Below, piece after piece: positions 34,053 to 64,000 of a stretch of 64,000 nt of DNA. This DNA comes from Acanthaster planci (Eukaryota; Echinodermata; Asteroidea; Valvatida; Acanthasteridae). The DNA lies in NCBI RefSeq assembly GCF_001949145.1, contig NW_019091365.1, positions 2,770,689-2,834,688 of the forward strand. The letters are read 5' to 3'. The position numbers and the translations under genes are program-made. The notes under the pieces are model-generated. The model was given only the letters and a program-made list of their open reading frames with translations, searched no databases and was not told the origin of the DNA. Position 1 is the stretch's first letter; every line of letters starts with the position of its first letter.

Positions 34053-37000
34053 TTACAATCTGCCACAATGAAATCCATCACTCCGACATTTTTCCTCCTT
34101 TTTTTTTTTTTTTAATTTACACATGCTGTAATCTACGTACACTAGAGCAAAAGTGAGCTTACTGCATTTTGCATGCAAGCAAGAGAAAGGGTGGGAACTG
34201 AAATTTCTTTTTTTGTGAGTGTGGAAACCTAACGGTTTCAGAGGTAGATTATAAGCCCATGTGAGTAATCTCATGAATATTTAAACAAATGGTGACATTG
34301 GTTGGCATGTATGAACTATTACAAATACTTTGCTTTGTGCATTACATGCCACATTACAGTGGAACAGTTTTGACACAACAAAAAGTCTAACCAAGTACTT
34401 GGATTTTTTTGTAACTAAAACTCAAGCAACACCATCAAAACTAAATTACAATGTACTTCAGTGCAACACAGATTTTTTTTCTCCATATGATTGTCACACA
34501 ATGCTTCTTCATCACAATTGAGTGATTAATCCTCCGAATCTGAATTTATGTTAATCAGGAAAATGCCAGATACTGCACCACGGAGTACCAACTGAAACAA
34601 GTTACTTTTGGCCATGACATTAATATTCTGATGTCAAAGGTCTGTGATCATAATGTTGAAGACATAAAAATGGGGCAGAACCAAAGATAACAAGCACTAC
34701 AAAAGAAATGTAAAGGACGCTCGTCTGAAATACACACAATGGAAATGCACCATCCTACTTTTCTAAATACAGTTTTAAAAACTAAACTGACAATTTCTTT
34801 TTTCAACTCTGGCTCAAATCTGTCAATTCAAACAACTGCGTGCTGACTGTTAGTAAAGGACCAAACACCTTGTTGCCTATAAGTTCAATGCGCCATATTT
34901 TAATATACATTTACATTATTTATAATAGTACAAGCATCTTTTTTTCTTTTCCATGTTCAAATTGAAACATACCCTAAAACAACTGGCAACTGCCAGGAAG
35001 AAATGCAGGTTGCTGTGACAACCCAGCAACCCCTTTCAATAATATGTACATACATTTGAAAATGTTCTTCACACCAAAGCTACCTCCTTTAATCAGTAAA
35101 ATCAAAAACCTACGTATAACTTTTTTTTACTTGGATGTATAAATAGTTACAGTCAAAACCACCGTTTTTAATCTGTACATCATACTCAAAATGTTAGTTT
35201 ATACCAGTGAACTTCAAAACTGTTTAAAATTGCTGGCAGCAGCACTTATAGTCCAAGATCTCACAGATTAACATATTTTAGACCAAGTGAATAATGATTT
35301 GTATTGATGATGTTTTCACAAGGTTTTGTGATAGATGTTATTTTGCAAAATGTAGGGTGTCATGGCTGAAAACCTTTCCAATGGCCTGCTGTAGATAAGC
35401 AGCCAGTGTAAACTTCAATGAGGAAAATGAGTTACAAAGCTGTTCCAGTTTGGCACTGTGTTGTGATACAAGAAGGAGATGCTGAGCTGGCAGAAAAGTT
35501 GCATGTGCAATGCACACAAATGTATCCACGAGGCTAGCCACGTGTAGTTTGCCGCCCCTAACCCCTTCAAGATATACGCCTGACACTGCTCTCATCTTTG
35601 CCGGACACCCAGAGAGTACAGCGCAGGACAACGTGGCAGAAGTTTTTCATTTACAAAAACGGTCCTATCCACTCCCAGCGGAACAAAAGAGGGCGTTTTT
35701 CTTTTGGTGCTCACCGCATAGACGTACGTTCATAATGGAGATCAATGGCGCATTTGATACGGAGCACGCCGAGTACACATAGAGAATTTATTCCCTAATT
35801 TATGGTCTTTGCATACATGCAGAACACGTGTGAGAACCCACTTGGAAAACTTTCTACCACCTGTCTTTCGTTTGCCGCTTGGGGATGCACTTCAACTCAG
35901 GGCGGGTAGCCGGGCACTTTCTGAGCCTGACTGCTTGTGATAAAACAACACTTACTTCTTGAACCAGGTCAAGCATGCACTGTCTCTATGCGACACGTAC
36001 ATGTAGTAGACATTTTTGTTCAACATGAAAAAGACAAAAATCAACATGCTCCCTCTTTTTGCCATCACGGAAAACTGTGGAATCCAAACTGTGTTGTCCA
36101 TGTAAATGTAAAAAATGACACCCTGTCCATAGCCGACAAAAAATAGGAGGCAGAATTGTACAGAAATGTAAAGCTAGACTGTCAGCCTGATCTTGTTGGA
36201 TAGGCTCCTAGGAGGGATTCGAATGGGGTCCCCAACAGGCGGCAACCTTCCAAAGCGGTTTGTTCCACGTGGGTTGTTCTACTGAGACTAACCTATGGCA
36301 ACTGATTTGGTGTTTTTATCTGTTAAAATGCAAAGATGACCTCTAATTTTCTGGCCAGTAAAAGGGGTGGGCTTAGTGGAGGAGGTTATCTGATGTTATT
36401 CTCACACAACTCCAACCAACCCCAGTGAGGTCTGTTAAGCTTTTGCTTGTTGGTAACAAACCACTCAAATTCACTTGTCTAATTTGTACACGCCGACCAA
36501 AAGGTCTGTGGCAAAAGTTAAGTGTACTCCTGAAGGAATGCTGACTTGTTACAAGACGAGAAAAAATGTTATATACAGTGCAGAGTCGATCTCCACCGGA
36601 AAAAAACACAGATTTAAACGGGACGAAACAAGAATGTGTATCTGTGTATATAAAAAAGCAAGTATTTGTGCACAGTCTTAAGTGGCAAATGCCAATATTT
36701 TGCAGTTATTCGGTGAAAATACAAACCTAATGCTATATTTAATTCATATTGAAACTACACCTACATGATTTTTTCTTTTACCTTTTTTCCATTTATATTA
36801 CAGCATATCTATTTGTTTTTTTCTGGATCACAATTAGTTAACTGGGCAACTGCCTAACAGCACCGATGATATAACTGATAGTAATACATTATCACACTTG
36901 ATCCATTCCTGAAATCAAGCAGCTACCATATTGCAGTGATCAAGTTTCTTCTGGCCAAAACATAAGAACATAATCACGCAGCCTGGGTATGAAGAAAAAG

Positions 37001-37989
37001 TGAAGCCAAATACATAACATATGTACACGGGATGTCAGTCTTTTCTGGTTACAAAGATACCCACATAGAGGGAAGCAAAACTGTTTAGCACTTGGGCATA
37101 AGATAGGTAGCATAAAAACGATAAATATACAGTGTTATCGCAATCTGCAAGCTTTTAACAGTCATCAATCAAGAAAAGAAAAGGCTTGAATGGTGTTTGC
37201 AACAACCTTCACACTACAGCTTTCATTTGCTAAAACACTCTTCACAGCATTACTCTAACTTCAACCCACTGATGCTACGACAAAAAAGTACCTAAGTTAC
37301 CACATTTCAAGATGCCTTCGACCTTTGAACAACACCTAGAGAGGAAAAGGAAAGCAGTTTGACAGACTAACTGTACTGTTATTTTGTTTTTTAGATTGAA
37401 AAATGCTTTGTTGTTGCCAATTACGACATAGCCACACTGTCAAAGAAGGATGACATTTTATGCAGTCTGTCACTCCAACCATTTGCATCCAAGACTGAAA
37501 GACAGCTTTCTGCTATGTACAATACTATAGGCACCAGACTACACCCTCCCCTGGGACACCACCTACACTCCTGGACATACATGCAGCAGCACAGTATTTG
37601 TAAGAATATTTACCAAAAACCCCAAAACAAAAACTGCAAATACAGAGCCAGTACTGTAGCCTTGGGAACACCCATAACTTGTGGATCAGGCCAACAACCC
37701 CTATTCATGTTTCACTGCAAACACCACTCCCTCATTGCAAGTACAACACTTACATCCTAACAGCTGACAATTTACAAATTACTATTTCATATGCATAACA
37801 AGCTTTATCATTCCATTTATCTCTCTATCTCAAGACATTCTTACTAAAGAAATGTTTCAAGTAGAGGATACGCAAAGACCTACAACGGCACATGCCCCAC
37901 AGCTGCTCAACAACCCTCGAGTTTCATCCCGACTCAAAGGTAAGTGGCTGTCCTCCTGCTGTAACTTGTATTAGATGGCGCTTCCCGAC

Positions 37990-38262
37990 AGAGGTCATTC
38001 CATTGACATAGACCTGATGCGGAGGTCATGTTCACATGTCATTAACCCATGCCAGTGGTCATTTCCTCATGTCCCAGATCAAGGTGCCCCCTTTCCAATG
38101 CTGAGGTCACGCTCTGGTCATCAAAGGTCACTGGAACTAGAGAGAGAGAGGTCTTACCCAGGTGGTTTTGTACAGGTCAAATCTTTGAGATGCTACTGAA
38201 GAATGAGGGAGGTCACATTCCGGTGCCAAAGGTCGCAGACTCCACATGCCCGAGGTCATTTG
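37990..38262. repeat. Cluster of ~10 AGGTCA/TGGTCA words
   Basis: GGTCA recurs at about 37992, 38023, 38057, 38102, 38117, 38126, 38176, 38211 and 38253, with an AGGTCG near 38232. Spacings vary, mostly 30-50 bases. It lies just beyond the ATP2B stop, so in the mRNA it would read TGACC. No clean tandem unit. Confidence 0.5.
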
Positions 38263-38312
38263 TGTTTTTCTCTCCCCTGTAAAAATGCCAAACGGAGCAG
38301 GCGAGCGGGCAT

Positions 38313-62829
<24,517 letters not shown>

Positions 62830-64000
62830 CTGCAGAGGGTGGCAAACAAACCAGCAACAGTAATGATTGCGAAGGGTGTGGTGTGACAATTTCACAAGGT
62901 TCCATATAAGCAGCACACACTATTGTCAACTTGACATAACTAAGTACGCCAGAGTACATTCTACCTTCTCCAATGGCCTTTCCAGAATCAAGAAAGACTG
63001 TGACAAGTCGGTCAGCATTATTTCTGCCATAACAGCTCCTTCAAACTGCTGTGTTCAGGCCTCGAATTTCCCGATGGCCACGACGGCCATGGCCGTCGGT
63101 GCCCTCCCATTTGGCCGTGATGCCTCCGAAAAGTGAGCATGTTTCACCACCAAGATGCCAGTGCCCTTTTTTTCTCTTGGCTGTAGTGCCTTACACGTGC
63201 GTATCGACTGCCCCTGTTCAGTGAGGTATACGGAAATTGGCATGGAAAGCGACATACACATCGTTCCATGACTGCTCACATTCGACTGGAACACCGTGCA
63301 GCGCCACCCAAATGTATGGCATGCATGCTTATACAGGGCGTGCGTGCACTGTGTGTATAATGGGGATGTTGTACACTCAGCCTGGCCTGCCACGCACTGG
63401 CGGCTCAGCCCGCTCTATCCATGCACACTGCACGATTGCAAGTGCATCACAGGCGACACCCACCGGCCTATCCAACGACTTAACATAACAGCGCATGCCC
63501 AAGCCAAGCATTTTAATGTACCATGCAATAATGTTAGTCTAGAACAAGTGCACATCAACGCATTCACGGTATACCGAGAGCTCCACACGTTTTTCATGCA
63601 CACAGAACAATTGTGTGATTGTGGCAGTATTTTAACTAACACCGCAATGTAGTGTTTGCAGTTTAGTGCAACGTGCCGCACGCGATCCGAACTGTGCATA
63701 CATGACATCGGTCAATCGGGACTACCCTGATTAATTTTCACGTACGTTGTTGTGTGCAAAATCCCTGGCCTCGCCAGTGTTTTTGGTGCTAAGGAAAGAA
63801 CGGCTGCAGTCAAAACAGGCCGAAGCCTTTCAACACTCAGTTGCAGGTTCGGCACTTATCATAGACATGTTCAGGTATAATGCGTATCCTACTTTTTCTT
63901 AGACCTGAATGAATATTGATTTCCTTGCAATATTATAGAATTGGGATGGCAGTAATGCCCATATTACACTTTGGTACGCTGATGGTATTAATGCCCATAA
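62830..64000 (-). other. ATP2B intron running out of the window
   Basis: No further PMCA exon is recognisable upstream of 62829. The exon encoding the VTAFNDWSKEKQF-type stretch expected before GDLLPADG must lie beyond 64000. A perfect 18-bp palindrome sits at 63081-63098 (CGACGGCCATGGCCGTCG); otherwise I see nothing. Confidence 0.6.

Larger units (their letters stand above)
34040..38312 (-). other. Probable long ATP2B 3' UTR
   Basis: Downstream of the ATP2B stop on the - strand the sequence is AT-rich with no recognisable exon. AATAAA occurs at 35792-35787 and 34052-34047 (TTTATT on +), 2.5 and 4.3 kb past the stop. Long 3' UTRs are usual for PMCA mRNAs, but this extent is inferred. Confidence 0.4.

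Noticed and set aside
36205-36275. Possible tRNA (ATTCGAATCCC on the - strand)
   Set aside because: Two B-box mismatches, no convincing A box at the right distance and no cloverleaf; at most a SINE scrap.

Overview
This is a eukaryotic (animal) genomic window: three conserved genes broken into many short exons with GT-AG introns, separated by AT-rich sequence full of small inverted-repeat transposon relics, tRNA-derived SINE pieces and ACATGT microsatellites. Nothing is operon-like. Protein similarity to vertebrate orthologues is high. The exon-dense structure and the mobile-element families suggest a marine invertebrate deuterostome. I favour an echinoderm (sea-star-like), but that taxon call is an inference from repeat style, not proven.

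Layout. (1) 1-3.6 kb, + strand: the last three coding exons of FBXO7, an F-box substrate adaptor; its 5' part lies before the window. (2) 3.6-7.6 kb: the tail-to-tail interval holding the FBXO7 3' UTR and a probable ~3 kb UBA1 3' UTR. (3) 7,634-27,313, - strand: a complete UBA1 (ubiquitin-activating enzyme E1). I reconstructed 22 coding exons whose reading phases all close, giving 1,061 residues (the human protein has 1,058). An 837-base run of N falls in the intron between coding exons 9 and 10 and removes no coding sequence. (4) ~27.3-30.4 kb: a probable 5'-UTR intron and a candidate non-coding first exon and promoter for UBA1. (5) 30.4-38.3 kb: intergenic sequence, then the long AT-rich 3' UTR of the next gene. 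(6) 38,313-62,829, - strand: 14 exons (~944 codons) of a plasma-membrane Ca2+-ATPase (ATP2B/PMCA), from the actuator-domain TGES exon to the stop codon; the first ~240 residues lie beyond 64 kb.

Function. FBXO7 and UBA1 act at different steps of ubiquitin conjugation (SCF E3 specificity and E1 activation) and are tail-to-tail neighbours here. ATP2B is functionally separate: a calmodulin-regulated Ca2+ export pump with a C-terminal PDZ ligand.

I found no wholly new biochemical system. The points most worth a second look are: an internal Kozak-context Met44 in UBA1 matching human Met41 (the cytoplasmic UBA1b start); a candidate uORF that would overlap Met1; a GC-AG intron in UBA1; a decayed duplicate of an FBXO7 exon end; the calmodulin-binding domain of ATP2B split exactly where vertebrate splice site C lies; and at least eight small transposon/foldback families. 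These include an insertion with a perfect 8-bp target duplication and two TTAA-flanked (piggyBac-like) families.
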